A stretch of DNA of 37,580 bases from Fibrobacter sp. (GCA_017959225.1 JAGDBD010000117.1:1-37580); one strand, 5' to 3'. Counted from the first letter of the stretch, positions 18,151 through 26,779 are shown. A program made the numbers and translations. The notes: generated from the letters alone by a model not told the origin.

Positions 18151-21100
18151 GATGTACGTTGTTGTATCGAAAGTCACCGGAGAAACCGCTTGAAGCTTTT
18201 TCTTTCCGCTTGCGATCAAGGTTTCCTTGTCGTCAACAAGGTATGTGAGGCGGAAGCTTTCGTCTCTTGTCGGAAGCTTGCCTGCATACATGTCTCTATC
18301 CGCCGGAACTTCCGTTACACCGGTGAGCATGTGAACCTTGAAGGAAACATCTTCGATGTCACCCTGGACAAGGACCCACGGGTTTTCTTTACCCGGGAAG
18401 TTTGCAGAGCCATCGCTTGCAATGGAGTATTCCGTACCGATCGGCAGACGGATGTAATCGCCAACGTGGACTTCGTTTTCTGAACCTTCGTCCGCATAAG
18501 AGAAGGTCCAAGTGGTACCCGTGTTGGTGAGACGGCCCGAATTGGTGAACCAGTAGAGGCTTTCGTCACGACGCTTCTGCAGGTAATTCGTGCCTGCGGA
18601 AGTGGAATCTTCCGTCATGGGTTCCGAGAGGTTCACACGGAGAATGTAGAAAGATTCTGTCGGCTTCGAAATGGTTGCGCTCAGAATGATCGGCGGACAT
18701 TTGTCGTAAAGGGCTGCGGTATTGTCGTCGAAGAAGCCTCCCAGCGGACCCTGACGCGGCAAGATCATACCGTTACCGTTACGGCTACCGTAGGTCTTCT
18801 TGTTGAACGTATCGCCTGTAATCGCCAAGTGGATTGCTGTAGTCGTGCTCTGAACGGAATCAATACCGAGGGTATCGATGGCCGGAACGAAGGTCGAATC
18901 CTGGGTGGTGATATAGCTTGCGCAGGTCTGCGACATATGGGATGTGGTATCGATTTTTGCGATGACCTGATCGCCATTTTCGTCAGTCGTGTATGTCGTA
19001 TCGAGCTTGTCGATGATTCTCACGTCCTGATAACTTTCGCAAGACTTCTTTTCGGAGCCCTTGACCCAAGTTCCTCTCGAAGAGTCAAGCTGCGTAATGT
19101 ACTTGGCGACCTTGTCACCGTAAACGGTGTCGAGATTCCAGCCTGTGCTCGGCATCGGGAATGCGGCATAGACTTCCGGCTTACCCCAGTACACGTCAAT
19201 CGTGTCCAGCATATCCTTTTCACGGAGAAGCTTCGTGAATTCGATATAGATTTCATCCGGCTGACCATCACCTTCATTGTCGATGATGTTTGCGTACTTC
19301 ACAGGAACCGGACGGACGGATTCGATGATCGTCACAGCACCGTTACAATCGGAGAGGGCGTTCGTTGCCATGTCAACCACCGAGAAGCCGGCCTTGATGA
19401 TTGCCTTGTAACCTTGCTTGATGTAGTTTCCGTTGGTATTGCCTTCGACCACGTACTCCCAGATCTTGCCGTTGTCCGTAGACTTGGCGCTGATCACTTT
19501 GATCGTGCTCTGGTCGATTTCTGCACCGGTGCTATCGTAAATCGCGAGGGGCCAAGAAGAGGTGCTGAGCGTTACGCGTTCCGAGAAGGCGATGCGCAAG
19601 GTATCCTGTGCGTTTTCGTGATTTTCGTTTTCAAGAATCGCAACGCTTGCAAGGGTCGGAGCGATACCGTCTGTAATTGCCTTTTCGGCGTATTTCACGA
19701 CACCGTCTTCGGTCATATAGATGGTCACAGTTCCCGACGGAGCTGCATTTTTCGGAACGTCAAGGCCCGCAAGCGAGAAGTTCGCCGTGGTACCGGTGAC
19801 TGTTGCCGAAGGCGTGACGAGAAGTTCCGTTGCAGCGGTCGTACTTGTGGAATCGAGAGAAATGCGGACGCTGTCCAGCTTAATCGAAGAGCCGTCAAAC
19901 TGGTTTCCGCTAAAGGTAATCGTCAAAGCGTCGGCGGTAGCATCGCAATCCGAGTCCGTAAGAATGGCCTTCTGCGGAATCGGAGTTGTAGGATCGGCAA
20001 AGAACGCCTGGGCTGTAGAATCTTCCGGATCTTCCACGTCGATGTAAACAACGGTTACCGTGTCACCGCCCAAGAGGGAAACCTTCGGAAGGCTTGCGTC
20101 TGCGCTGTTGACTGCGGAGAGCCATTCACTTTCGAAGTAGCCGAGAGTTGCATTGGTGCGGCTTAAGGATACTTCTGTGGAGTCTCCGGTGCGGGAATTG
20201 TGGAGCATCACGTGGATGGTTTCGTAACCGGCGTTATCCTTATCGCTGACAAAGACCTTGAACTTCATCGGGTCTTCCGTTACCGGGCTCGAAACGGAGC
20301 TTCCATCTTCGCGGAGAAGCTGGATCTTGCCCGCGGTGCGGTCACCCTTGCTGAACTGCACATAGTACGTACGGTTCACAAAAGCGCAGCCGCCGTTTTC
20401 AAGACATTCAGAACAATCCGGATCCGGACCGGCAAAAATCGTCACGTCAACCTTGTTCGTTCCGATGCTCATCTTCACCGGAATGTTCAAGTCAAAGCGG
20501 CCTGTTGCATAGTTGTACACGGCTGCTGTAGAAAGCTGATCCTTGGAAAGAGCCACGCCGTTCACCCAGATAGCTGTTACGTAACCGTTTTCCGAAATGG
20601 TGGCGTTACCCGTCAGACGCATGGTGCTGATGGTGGAGTCGATCTGGATGTAAGAACCGTTAGAAACGTTGAACGGAGCGTCGAAAGCCACGGTCATTTC
20701 GTAATTGGCACGTTTCTTTGTCATTTCCGAATAAGACGGGCTAAAGCCGACGACGAATTCATCCTTGCGGTAAACGACCACGTACGGGTTTACCGGAGCT
20801 TCGTCCTGGTCACCGTCATCCTTGCCCCATACTGGCATGCCGGCATAGTCGGCACCGTCCACGTCGCGCTGGTGCGGAGCCCAGGTCCAGTCGCCAGTAG
20901 AAGCTGTCATGCGCTTTTCCGGTGCGGTGCGCAACGGATCGCACTTGCCGTTCTGGTAAAGTCCTTGGGAGAATCCTAAGTCCATACGCATACGGGAAGA
21001 AGACTTGATGGTTGTAGATCCGAGCGGGATCGGAATGTACCAGTCGTAAGTTCCCTTTGCGGAATTGTAAGTATCTTCGAGTTTTACAGGGATTGCGCCA

Positions 21101-24100
21101 CGGAGCAAATCGCGGATTTCTCTGTCGGTTTCGCAAGGTTTGTTAAAACCGGCTTCGTCGTAGGCCTGGCAAATATCCAAGTCGAGCAAGAGCGGGCAGG
21201 ATCCCGGCTGGTTGTTTTCTCCGGCCTGGGCTTCGATCTGTTCCGGCTTTGCGGTCACATAGAGACGCAGAGTCAAGCTGTCAAACTGACGATCTTCGTT
21301 GTTGTAAATATTGATGTTTAAGAAGCCAAGACCACCGAATTCATACTGGTAAGTGCGAACATCGAAGTCGTAGGATGTGACAGGCGTCGTAAACTTAAGC
21401 GGCATTCCTTCGTCGTCGGTGCAACGAATGGCCGTGTTGCTCTGAACGCAGTAATAATAAGTCGTCTTTTCCTTTAATCCGCCGAACTTTACGTAATGGA
21501 AGCTTGTGGGAATGCCCGAAACGTCTGCGTTCGCTTCGAAATCACAGGTTCCAGTCGGAGAAGTGGGGCAGGTCATTTGGTCGTAAGACGTCAAGAGCGT
21601 ATCCCAGTAGACTTTAGATTCGTACTGGCCGTTCGGCGTGTACCACATGATTTCTGCGCTGTCGGAAGAAAGGTTGCAAACCTTGATATTTTGGATGTTG
21701 GCGTCAGCCGGCGGACTCACGAGAGTCGTAAACGAGAAAGGCGTACTGGTGCTGTCCACGAGCCATTTGGTGGTATAGGCTTCGCTGCGGATATTTATCG
21801 CAATGACCTTGAAGTAATAGGTCGTTCCGTTGGAAAGGCCTGTCATGTGAATTTCGTGGCTTACCGCGTTCACCGTATCTTTGAACATCTGGTTGAACGG
21901 ACCTGTTTCGCTTGTGCTGTAAAGGATCATGGCCGGACCGCGCTGGTCCTGAGTCACCTTCACAATGGCCGAATCATAACCGACATAGCGAATTTCCACA
22001 TTCACCTGTTCCGGAGCCTTGGAGCGGTCTTCTTCCTTCACTGCGACTGCGCAAGAAGCGACAAACATAGCCGTAGCATCGATACAGGTTTCCGAAAGAT
22101 GGTAATCTTCCCAGCTCATGGTGCTCGGAGCCCAGGCGTTGCCGTCGGTAACGCTCGGTGTCACGCCACCGAAGAGAGCGCCGGTAGGCGGATTATAAAC
22201 GTAGTTGGCGCCCGGCATGTTCTTGCCTTCCGGGTTAGAGGCGCGGTGGTGAGGGTGAGCGTCGTTTTTATCGCCAACGCCAAGGAGGAACGATACATCC
22301 CACGGGTTCACGCCCAGCATATAGTTCAGCTGGTTGATACCCAGCTTTTTCATTCCGGAAGAATTCCAGGTTTGGACGCCTTTTTGGGGAAGTTTGACGC
22401 CTTCTAAATCTTTGGTCACATCGGCATAGGCGAGAACTTCAAAAATATTACCTGCCTGGTAACGGTTGTAAATCCAGGTCTGGTCGGTCTGCATATTGTA
22501 CCAGAGATCACCGTAATAAACTGGCGTCGGGCCGTTCAGCGTCGGAATGGTGACGCTTTCGGTTCCTGATCCGCTCAAATAGCTCAGGTTTGTGCCCAAA
22601 ATCAAGGCCACGTTTTCGGCATACTTTAAACGGGTCTTGTTGTCGATACCGTACTTGAGACCGGTTGCTTCATCTTTGAGAAGCATCTTGTAGAAGCCGT
22701 AAAGCGTATAGGTATATGCGTTTGCCCAGCTAGTGTTCTTACTCGACTTGCGCATACCGTCGCGGTTCCAGGCCATCCAGCCGCCGTTGAAGAAGCCGAC
22801 GGAAGCTTCCTGGTCGTCACCGATTTCCGTATCTTCTACGGCATCGTTCAAATAATCCATGACTTTCGTATTTTCGTAAGTCGCATAATGGAGAGCGATT
22901 GCTGCAATGGCCAAGTCGTCGTGGGATTCGTTGTTGCCGTTATATGCAGAGCTAGCCCAACCGTCGGCAATGGTGTTATAAACATAAGGTTTACCATCGT
23001 CATAGGTTCCCGGGCCAAGGCTCTTTTCTTTAAGCTTCAGGTTCTTGGCAAATTCATACATCTTCTTTGCGACCATCAAGCAGGAATCGGCAAAAGCTTT
23101 GTCGTAATCCTGATAATCTTTACCGAGGATCGCAAGACCTGCAGCAATCTGACCGGAAATATTGGAACCCAGTTCTCCCAAGCGCAAATCGCGTTCATGA
23201 GGGCCACCACGGCCTGTAAGTGTTGTCGGGAGAGCGTCCTGATTTTCCGGACGGCCCCACCAACCGTGGTCCGCACCGAAATTACCGACGGAAACCACCA
23301 TGTTGTCGATCACGCCGTTTGCAAAAACATAAGAGCGCAAGAAGAAGTCTGCACCGTGCTTTGCTTCGCGAAGAATGTCTGGAACACCATCGGTGTTAAT
23401 GGTTTCGCCCATGTTGTAAGCGTAATTATCTTCATCACGATCCGGATTGGAAGCGGCCATTACGGCGAGCACCATAAAAGCATAGGCTTGGGTCTGGGAT
23501 TCCTTCAAATGGTCACCGCAGTCATACCAACCGCCCTGCAAAGCGCCTTCTTGAGAAGTAAAGCCGGATACAGCAGCGTCGCCTTGTACAAAAGATCCAC
23601 CGCCATCCTTGGTATGCCTCGGGTCGTGGAACCAGGATTCGGAATTGCCGGAGCGGTTGATGCCGTAGAACTTGAGGGTCGCATCACGGACCATCGAGTA
23701 AACTTTATCGCTGATAATAAAAGAAGCGGAGTATTGGTTCAAAACTTTCACGCGGTAACGGGTATCGGTCGAAAGGCCTGCCATCTGGGAAAGGTTACCC
23801 ACGCAGACTGTTCCCGAAGGACCGTCTTCTGCAACGGAATAGCGCTTTTGGTTGTTTGTCGCTGCATTCGTTCCGGCGATAATTGTCCAGGAAGAAGAGG
23901 TGGTTTTGCCTGTGGTTGCAAAGGTGCCCCCTTCTGCCACTGTATTTCCGTCCAAATCTACGACGGAATAAGTTTCTGCGCAGTTGCCGGCAGACACATA
24001 ATAAAACTGCTTTTCGGTATCGTCCGGAAGGTAACCAGCCTGGTTAATGCGGATACGGCCAATACGCACATTCTGAGCGTCGCGGTAAGCCTGGTTCAGA

Positions 24101-24345
24101 GAATCCGGGATAATGCCGTTTGGAACAAAGTCCTGTGGAACGGACCCAACTTCTGGAACCGGATTGTGCTTGGTTTTGTTTGGAACGTACTGGCTAAAGC
24201 TTTCCACCGTACCGCCGTCGTCTGTGGCAGCGGTGTCCCATTTCATCGGCCAAATAGGGCGAATCAGGTCGTAAGGGGTCGGTTGTTCTTGTTCGACTGC
24301 AAAAAGAGCGGCAGTAAACAGAAGTATATACGCAAAAACAGGCAC
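17731..24345 (-). CDS. Giant multidomain GH9 cellulase (2204 aa)
   Basis: Second secreted GH9 enzyme. It starts at GTG with GGAG 5 nt upstream; an in-frame stop a little further up rules out a longer protein. The signal peptide (MPVFAYILLFTAALFA) is unusual in having no basic residue. A Pro-rich extension (~20-95) precedes CelD_N (IGRIRINQAGYLPDD). GH9 domain: GGWYDCGDHLKES with Asp275/Asp278, NDAHPHHRASNPEG, and general acid Glu752 in YHLSETCIDATAMF. Two fibronectin III-like domains (~775-1010), a beta-rich CBM-like region with several Cys, Ig-like modules with DSDCDATAD and DNEGDGQPD loops, and the conserved C-terminal domain (SGRHVGTGAYI) ending in a Lys-rich stretch and TFGFRRVGAK. Module order matches the 1913-aa protein, so the pair arose by an old duplication. 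Attachment to the cell or fibre through the tail is plausible, not shown. Confidence 0.95.
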   Translation of the reverse strand: MPVFAYILLFTAALFAVEQEQPTPYDLIRPIWPMKWDTAATDDGGTVESFSQYVPNKTKHNPVPEVGSVPQDFVPNGIIPDSLNQAYRDAQNVRIGRIRINQAGYLPDDTEKQFYYVSAGNCAETYSVVDLDGNTVAEGGTFATTGKTTSSSWTIIAGTNAATNNQKRYSVAEDGPSGTVCVGNLSQMAGLSTDTRYRVKVLNQYSASFIISDKVYSMVRDATLKFYGINRSGNSESWFHDPRHTKDGGGSFVQGDAAVSGFTSQEGALQGGWYDCGDHLKESQTQAYAFMVLAVMAASNPDRDEDNYAYNMGETINTDGVPDILREAKHGADFFLRSYVFANGVIDNMVVSVGNFGADHGWWGRPENQDALPTTLTGRGGPHERDLRLGELGSNISGQIAAGLAILGKDYQDYDKAFADSCLMVAKKMYEFAKNLKLKEKSLGPGTYDDGKPYVYNTIADGWASSAYNGNNESHDDLAIAAIALHYATYENTKVMDYLNDAVEDTEIGDDQEASVGFFNGGWMAWNRDGMRKSSKNTSWANAYTYTLYGFYKMLLKDEATGLKYGIDNKTRLKYAENVALILGTNLSYLSGSGTESVTIPTLNGPTPVYYGDLWYNMQTDQTWIYNRYQAGNIFEVLAYADVTKDLEGVKLPQKGVQTWNSSGMKKLGINQLNYMLGVNPWDVSFLLGVGDKNDAHPHHRASNPEGKNMPGANYVYNPPTGALFGGVTPSVTDGNAWAPSTMSWEDYHLSETCIDATAMFVASCAVAVKEEDRSKAPEQVNVEIRYVGYDSAIVKVTQDQRGPAMILYSTSETGPFNQMFKDTVNAVSHEIHMTGLSNGTTYYFKVIAINIRSEAYTTKWLVDSTSTPFSFTTLVSPPADANIQNIKVCNLSSDSAEIMWYTPNGQYESKVYWDTLLTSYDQMTCPTSPTGTCDFEANADVSGIPTSFHYVKFGGLKEKTTYYYCVQSNTAIRCTDDEGMPLKFTTPVTSYDFDVRTYQYEFGGLGFLNINIYNNEDRQFDSLTLRLYVTAKPEQIEAQAGENNQPGSCPLLLDLDICQAYDEAGFNKPCETDREIRDLLRGAIPVKLEDTYNSAKGTYDWYIPIPLGSTTIKSSSRMRMDLGFSQGLYQNGKCDPLRTAPEKRMTASTGDWTWAPHQRDVDGADYAGMPVWGKDDGDQDEAPVNPYVVVYRKDEFVVGFSPSYSEMTKKRANYEMTVAFDAPFNVSNGSYIQIDSTISTMRLTGNATISENGYVTAIWVNGVALSKDQLSTAAVYNYATGRFDLNIPVKMSIGTNKVDVTIFAGPDPDCSECLENGGCAFVNRTYYVQFSKGDRTAGKIQLLREDGSSVSSPVTEDPMKFKVFVSDKDNAGYETIHVMLHNSRTGDSTEVSLSRTNATLGYFESEWLSAVNSADASLPKVSLLGGDTVTVVYIDVEDPEDSTAQAFFADPTTPIPQKAILTDSDCDATADALTITFSGNQFDGSSIKLDSVRISLDSTSTTAATELLVTPSATVTGTTANFSLAGLDVPKNAAPSGTVTIYMTEDGVVKYAEKAITDGIAPTLASVAILENENHENAQDTLRIAFSERVTLSTSSWPLAIYDSTGAEIDQSTIKVISAKSTDNGKIWEYVVEGNTNGNYIKQGYKAIIKAGFSVVDMATNALSDCNGAVTIIESVRPVPVKYANIIDNEGDGQPDEIYIEFTKLLREKDMLDTIDVYWGKPEVYAAFPMPSTGWNLDTVYGDKVAKYITQLDSSRGTWVKGSEKKSCESYQDVRIIDKLDTTYTTDENGDQVIAKIDTTSHMSQTCASYITTQDSTFVPAIDTLGIDSVQSTTTAIHLAITGDTFNKKTYGSRNGNGMILPRQGPLGGFFDDNTAALYDKCPPIILSATISKPTESFYILRVNLSEPMTEDSTSAGTNYLQKRRDESLYWFTNSGRLTNTGTTWTFSYADEGSENEVHVGDYIRLPIGTEYSIASDGSANFPGKENPWVLVQGDIEDVSFKVHMLTGVTEVPADRDMYAGKLPTRDESFRLTYLVDDKETLIASGKKKLQAVSPVTFDTTTYIHGGPTFNIDVEIPLLLQLDSLGEDAWKATLKMNADIYSNTGSLVATTSYTFSLSDIAKEAMSTDGVIKLRLEWVTHDGIAPFSESGRHVGTGAYISKFSFKANENAVGNTANGKYKKGQSKKQSSNKTKTFGFRRVGAK

Positions 24346-24469
24346 AAAAGCTCCTTTTTTGAATCCAAATACAATCCCGCCCTAAAATAACTCTTTTCGG
24401 CGGAACTCGTGCGTTCGTATTAAAAATGTTACAAACAAAAATTTACGGTTTGAGTGTATATTTGAGCCT
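24346..24469. promoter_or_regulatory. Divergent promoter region between GH9 (2204 aa) and Ser-rich lipoprotein
   Basis: These 124 bp separate two divergent starts and must hold both promoters. On the minus side only the GGAG (24351-24354) is clear. On the plus side TATATTTG (24457-24464) is 5 nt before the lipoprotein ATG. No operator-like palindrome of useful length was seen. Confidence 0.5.
24457..24464 (+). promoter_or_regulatory. Candidate promoter -7 element of the Ser-rich lipoprotein (TATATTTG)
   Basis: Exact TAnnTTTG match, 5 nt before the ATG at 24470, with no proper ribosome binding site in the gap. This implies a leaderless or nearly leaderless mRNA. The -33 TTTG element is not evident. 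Confidence 0.4.
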
Positions 24470-25615
24470 ATGAAACTGACCGGTTGTTTGCAAATTTTAT
24501 CTTGGACTTGCGCTTCTGCGCTTTTTTTGAGTTTGGCTGGCTGTGGAAGCGATTCCGGTTCTGGATCTAGCGATTCGGAATATTCTTCTTCTGCTACGGC
24601 CACGGAAGCTTCTTCGGGTTCTGTTGTAGGATCTTCCGCATCGACCGGTTCGAGCGCTTCGACGGGAGGATCTAGCGCTTCTACCGCAAAATCTTCGTCT
24701 TCGGCGGCAACGGAAACGCAGAGCAGCGATGAAGAATTGAATGCTGCGAATAAAGCGGTGAATGGTTCCTGTGGCCCCTCTTCGACTACAATCAATAAAG
24801 GGGATATTGCCACTTGGAAGTTCTACCGCGAATCCGGCGATGTTTATGCGCAAATTCTTGCCCCGTTCGTGTGGGTGTTTGAAGGCGTTTCCAATTCGAC
24901 TGTGCAGGGAAATGGCCTTCAGACGGTGAATGTGCGGTATGAAGATGCGGGATCTTTTGCCACGTATTTGAACGTGGACGGCAATGAAATCGCCTGTGAT
25001 TCGATCCAGGTGCAGGGAGTTCCGATTACGGTCAATTCTTGTGTGCCGAATACTTTGACTGCCAAAGCGGGTGAAACGATTACGTGGACAGTGGATGCTA
25101 CTTCCGAATCGAATATCACCGGATATGCCTGGTCTTCGACTTATGGCGAGATGACTGGCTCGGGAGCTTCGGGGTCGATGTCTGCACTTTCATCGATGCA
25201 TAAACAAAACGTGACAGCGACCGTTGCCATTTCGAATGCAGACAAGACGGTAGTGAAGTACAATTGTGAATCGGTTGCCGTGGTGGACCCGGAATCGGTG
25301 GATTTGGTTTTGCCGCTTGGAAGCATTAACTCCTCTGATTATGAATACGCTTCTGGCTTGGTTGCTGTTGCGGATTCTTTGGTGATTCCTTCGCAGACAG
25401 CGACAACGGTTCAAGTTCCGACGGGTGCTCCTTCGAATTGTACGGTGGGTTGCAAGCCTGTCAACAGTTCGGACTACATGAGCCTTCAGGTCTTCTGGGA
25501 TTCGGATGAAGCCTTGAGTAGCTTTGCCTACTTTAGCCCGAGCGGTTGTGCTGCTGGCAAGAAGTACACGGTAACGACCACGGTGGCTACAGTCTGCGTG
25601 GTGAACGCTCAGTAA
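24470..25615 (+). CDS. Ser-rich lipoprotein with Ig/PKD-like repeats, unknown function
   Basis: A 381-aa predicted lipoprotein. The signal peptide ends LSLAGC with Cys25 as the lipidation site. Residues ~26-90 are a Ser/Ala/Thr/Gly linker (GSDSGSGSSDSEYSSSATAT). The remainder is beta-rich and has repeated Ig/PKD-like pieces: GDIATWKFYRESG ... VWVFEGVSNS ... VRYEDAGSFATYLNVDGNE, then NTLTAKAGETITWTVDATSES ... YAWSSTYGEMTG. Cys pairs (CGP, ACDS, SCVP, NCES, NCTVGCK) suggest disulfides between or within these domains. It resembles Fibrobacter surface lipoproteins in layout but I do not recognise a named family. It diverges from the large GH9 gene, so a surface role near cellulose breakdown is possible. 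It ends at a strong terminator. Confidence 0.85.
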   Translation: MKLTGCLQILSWTCASALFLSLAGCGSDSGSGSSDSEYSSSATATEASSGSVVGSSASTGSSASTGGSSASTAKSSSSAATETQSSDEELNAANKAVNGSCGPSSTTINKGDIATWKFYRESGDVYAQILAPFVWVFEGVSNSTVQGNGLQTVNVRYEDAGSFATYLNVDGNEIACDSIQVQGVPITVNSCVPNTLTAKAGETITWTVDATSESNITGYAWSSTYGEMTGSGASGSMSALSSMHKQNVTATVAISNADKTVVKYNCESVAVVDPESVDLVLPLGSINSSDYEYASGLVAVADSLVIPSQTATTVQVPTGAPSNCTVGCKPVNSSDYMSLQVFWDSDEALSSFAYFSPSGCAAGKKYTVTTTVATVCVVNAQ

Positions 25616-25637
25616 TCGCTGGCTCATAAGTGCTTTG

Positions 25638-25668
25638 AAAAATCCCGGGCATCGGCTCGGGATTTTTT
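25638..25668 (+). terminator. Intrinsic terminator of the Ser-rich lipoprotein
   Basis: Stem AAAAATCCCG / CGGGATTTTT with an approximately 10-nt GC-rich loop, followed by T residues, 22 bp after the stop codon. Confidence 0.85.
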
Positions 25669-25680
25669 CGTATTGCCAAG

Positions 25681-25952
25681 GTTGCTTCGCTTCGCTCGCA
25701 ATGACATGGGGAATGCTCAGTGACAGAACATGAGTTGCTTCGCTTCGCTCGCAATGACAGCGGAACGTAGTCATTGCGAGGGATGAAATCCCGAAGCAAT
25801 CCGTGGACAAGGGGAGTTGAGGCGCACGACCGCATAGAGGAATGCTCAGTGACAGAACATGGGTTGCTTCGCTGCGCTCGCAATGACAGCAGAACGGTGT
25901 CATTACGAGTTATTTTTTCACCGTCATTGCGAGGAGCGTAGCGACGAAGCAA
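25681..25952. repeat. Intergenic array of the GTCATTGCGAG palindromic repeat
   Basis: The 397-bp gap between two convergent genes contains six copies of one repeat in both directions. Forward CTTCGCTCGCAATGAC-type units are at 25681-25705, 25734-25758 and 25863-25887 (one base varies). Inverted GTCATTGCGAG-type units are at 25770-25802, 25899-25909 (ATTACGAG) and 25923-25952. Neighbouring forward and inverted units can pair into long hairpins, as in REP/BIME elements. A larger ~71-bp composite (25710-25780) is repeated at 25839-25909 with few mismatches and begins GGAATGCTCAGTGACAGAAC. No transposase is nearby, so any mobility would have to come from elsewhere. The rest of the gap holds two terminators and nothing else I can name. 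Confidence 0.9.
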
Positions 25953-25987
25953 AAAAAACGATTCCCTCGTTTGGAGAGAATCGTTTT
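25951..25987 (-). terminator. Intrinsic terminator of the Ala/Pro-rich protein gene
   Basis: Stem AAAACGATTC (25955-25964) with GAATCGTTTT (25978-25987), 13-nt loop. Eight A residues at 25951-25958 give the U-run on the minus strand, 25 bp past the stop codon. Confidence 0.85.
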
Positions 25988-26012
25988 GAAAAGTTTCGAT
26001 GTTAAAAGGAGA

Positions 26013-26627
26013 TTAATCCTTGCCCGTGAAGATGATCACGAGAACGCTTGCGATGAATGCTGCGCTCACGATGATGAATTCAAGCGGGTTTTCCATAATG
26101 GTCTGACCGGCGGTACGCGGTTCTGCGTTCGGTTCAGCCTTCTGTTCTGCCTTGGCGGTATCAGCCGGAGCAGCGGCAGCAGTTGTGTCTGCAGCAGGAG
26201 CGACAGCGGCTGTCGTATCAGCCTTAGCGGTATCAGCCGGAGCAGCCTTTGCTTCGAGAACTTCTGCGGTATCAGCCTTTGCTGTGTCCACCGGAGCAGC
26301 TACCGTTTCTGTCTTTGCAGAGTCTGCCGGGGCAGCGGCTTCTGCTTTCGGAGCTTCAGCGGCAGGTGCAGCAGCTTCGGCCTTCGGAGCTTCAGCGGCA
26401 GGTGCAGCGGCTTCGGCCTTCGGAGCTTCAGCGGCAGGTGCAGCAGCTTCGGCCTTCGGAGCTTCAGCGGCAGGTGCAGCAGCTTCAGCCTTCGGAGCTT
26501 CAGCAGCCGGTGCAACAGCTTCAGTTTTTGCAGCTTCAGCGGCCGGGGCTGCCGGAGCGGCGGTTTCTGCCGCGAATGCGAATGCAGAAAGCATTACGGC
26601 AGCCAGGAGAGTTTTCTTCAGATTCAT
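26013..26627 (-). CDS. Ala/Pro/Glu/Lys-rich repeat protein with C-terminal membrane anchor
   Basis: A 204-aa protein of unknown function. The start is the ATG at 26627, which is preceded by GAGG and opens a clean signal peptide (MNLKKTLLAAVMLSAFAFA); the longer frame reaching 26699 adds a polar leader and overlaps the fumarase upstream region. After the signal, residues 43-101 are about five tandem copies of EAPKAEAAAPAA, followed by looser Ala/Asp/Thr/Lys-rich sequence (ADTAKADTTAA) to ~165. A single hydrophobic helix (IIVSAAFIASVLVIIF) near 180-197 and a short GKD tail end it. The layout (export signal, long Pro/Ala-rich rod, C-terminal anchor) would suit a periplasm-spanning spacer, but this is inference. 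The low-complexity composition gives long antisense open frames that should be ignored. Confidence 0.78.
   Translation of the reverse strand: MNLKKTLLAAVMLSAFAFAAETAAPAAPAAEAAKTEAVAPAAEAPKAEAAAPAAEAPKAEAAAPAAEAPKAEAAAPAAEAPKAEAAAPAAEAPKAEAAAPADSAKTETVAAPVDTAKADTAEVLEAKAAPADTAKADTTAAVAPAADTTAAAAPADTAKAEQKAEPNAEPRTAGQTIMENPLEFIIVSAAFIASVLVIIFTGKD
26325..26501. repeat. 36-bp tandem repeat encoding EAPKAEAAAPAA
   Basis: Nearly five tandem 36-bp units with only a few third-base differences, all in frame. Unit number is likely to vary between strains through slippage. Confidence 0.9.
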
Positions 26628-26779
26628 TGTATTCCTCGTATTGAAAAAGTCGGGGCAGTGCTCCTGCCTATTCCGCATTGAAAAATAACTCTTCTCCATG
26701 GAATGTGGTAAAAGAATTTTCCGAAATGCATGAAAATTCTATCTTCTATGTGCATCTATTTTCCCAATTCGAGGTTTCT

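Noticed and set aside
18829-24390. Long plus-strand open frames (445 and 500 codons) opposite the large GH9 gene, and a similar 313-codon frame opposite glnS and 532-codon minus-strand frame opposite fumarase/hisH
   Set aside because: All are antisense to genes with intact catalytic motifs, and their translations have the low-information composition expected from complementary codons.
24470-25615. T9SS C-terminal domain on the Ser-rich lipoprotein or the FISUMP proteins
   Set aside because: Their C-termini lack the GxLV ... W ... GRxxxxGxY pattern and the basic end; lipid anchoring already explains their location.
25681-25952. CRISPR-like array
   Set aside because: Units lie in both orientations with irregular spacing and spacers are not of uniform size; this is a palindromic dispersed repeat.
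26152-26688. Ala/Ser/Gly-rich plus-strand open frame opposite the Ala/Pro-rich protein
   Set aside because: GC-rich tandem repeats are open in several frames; only the minus-strand frame has a ribosome binding site, signal peptide and terminator.
26678-26779. Longer fumarase beginning at 26678, overlapping the neighbouring divergent frame
   Set aside because: The added 34 residues match nothing in class I fumarases, whereas ATG at 26780 has a GAGG site and gives the family's usual length.
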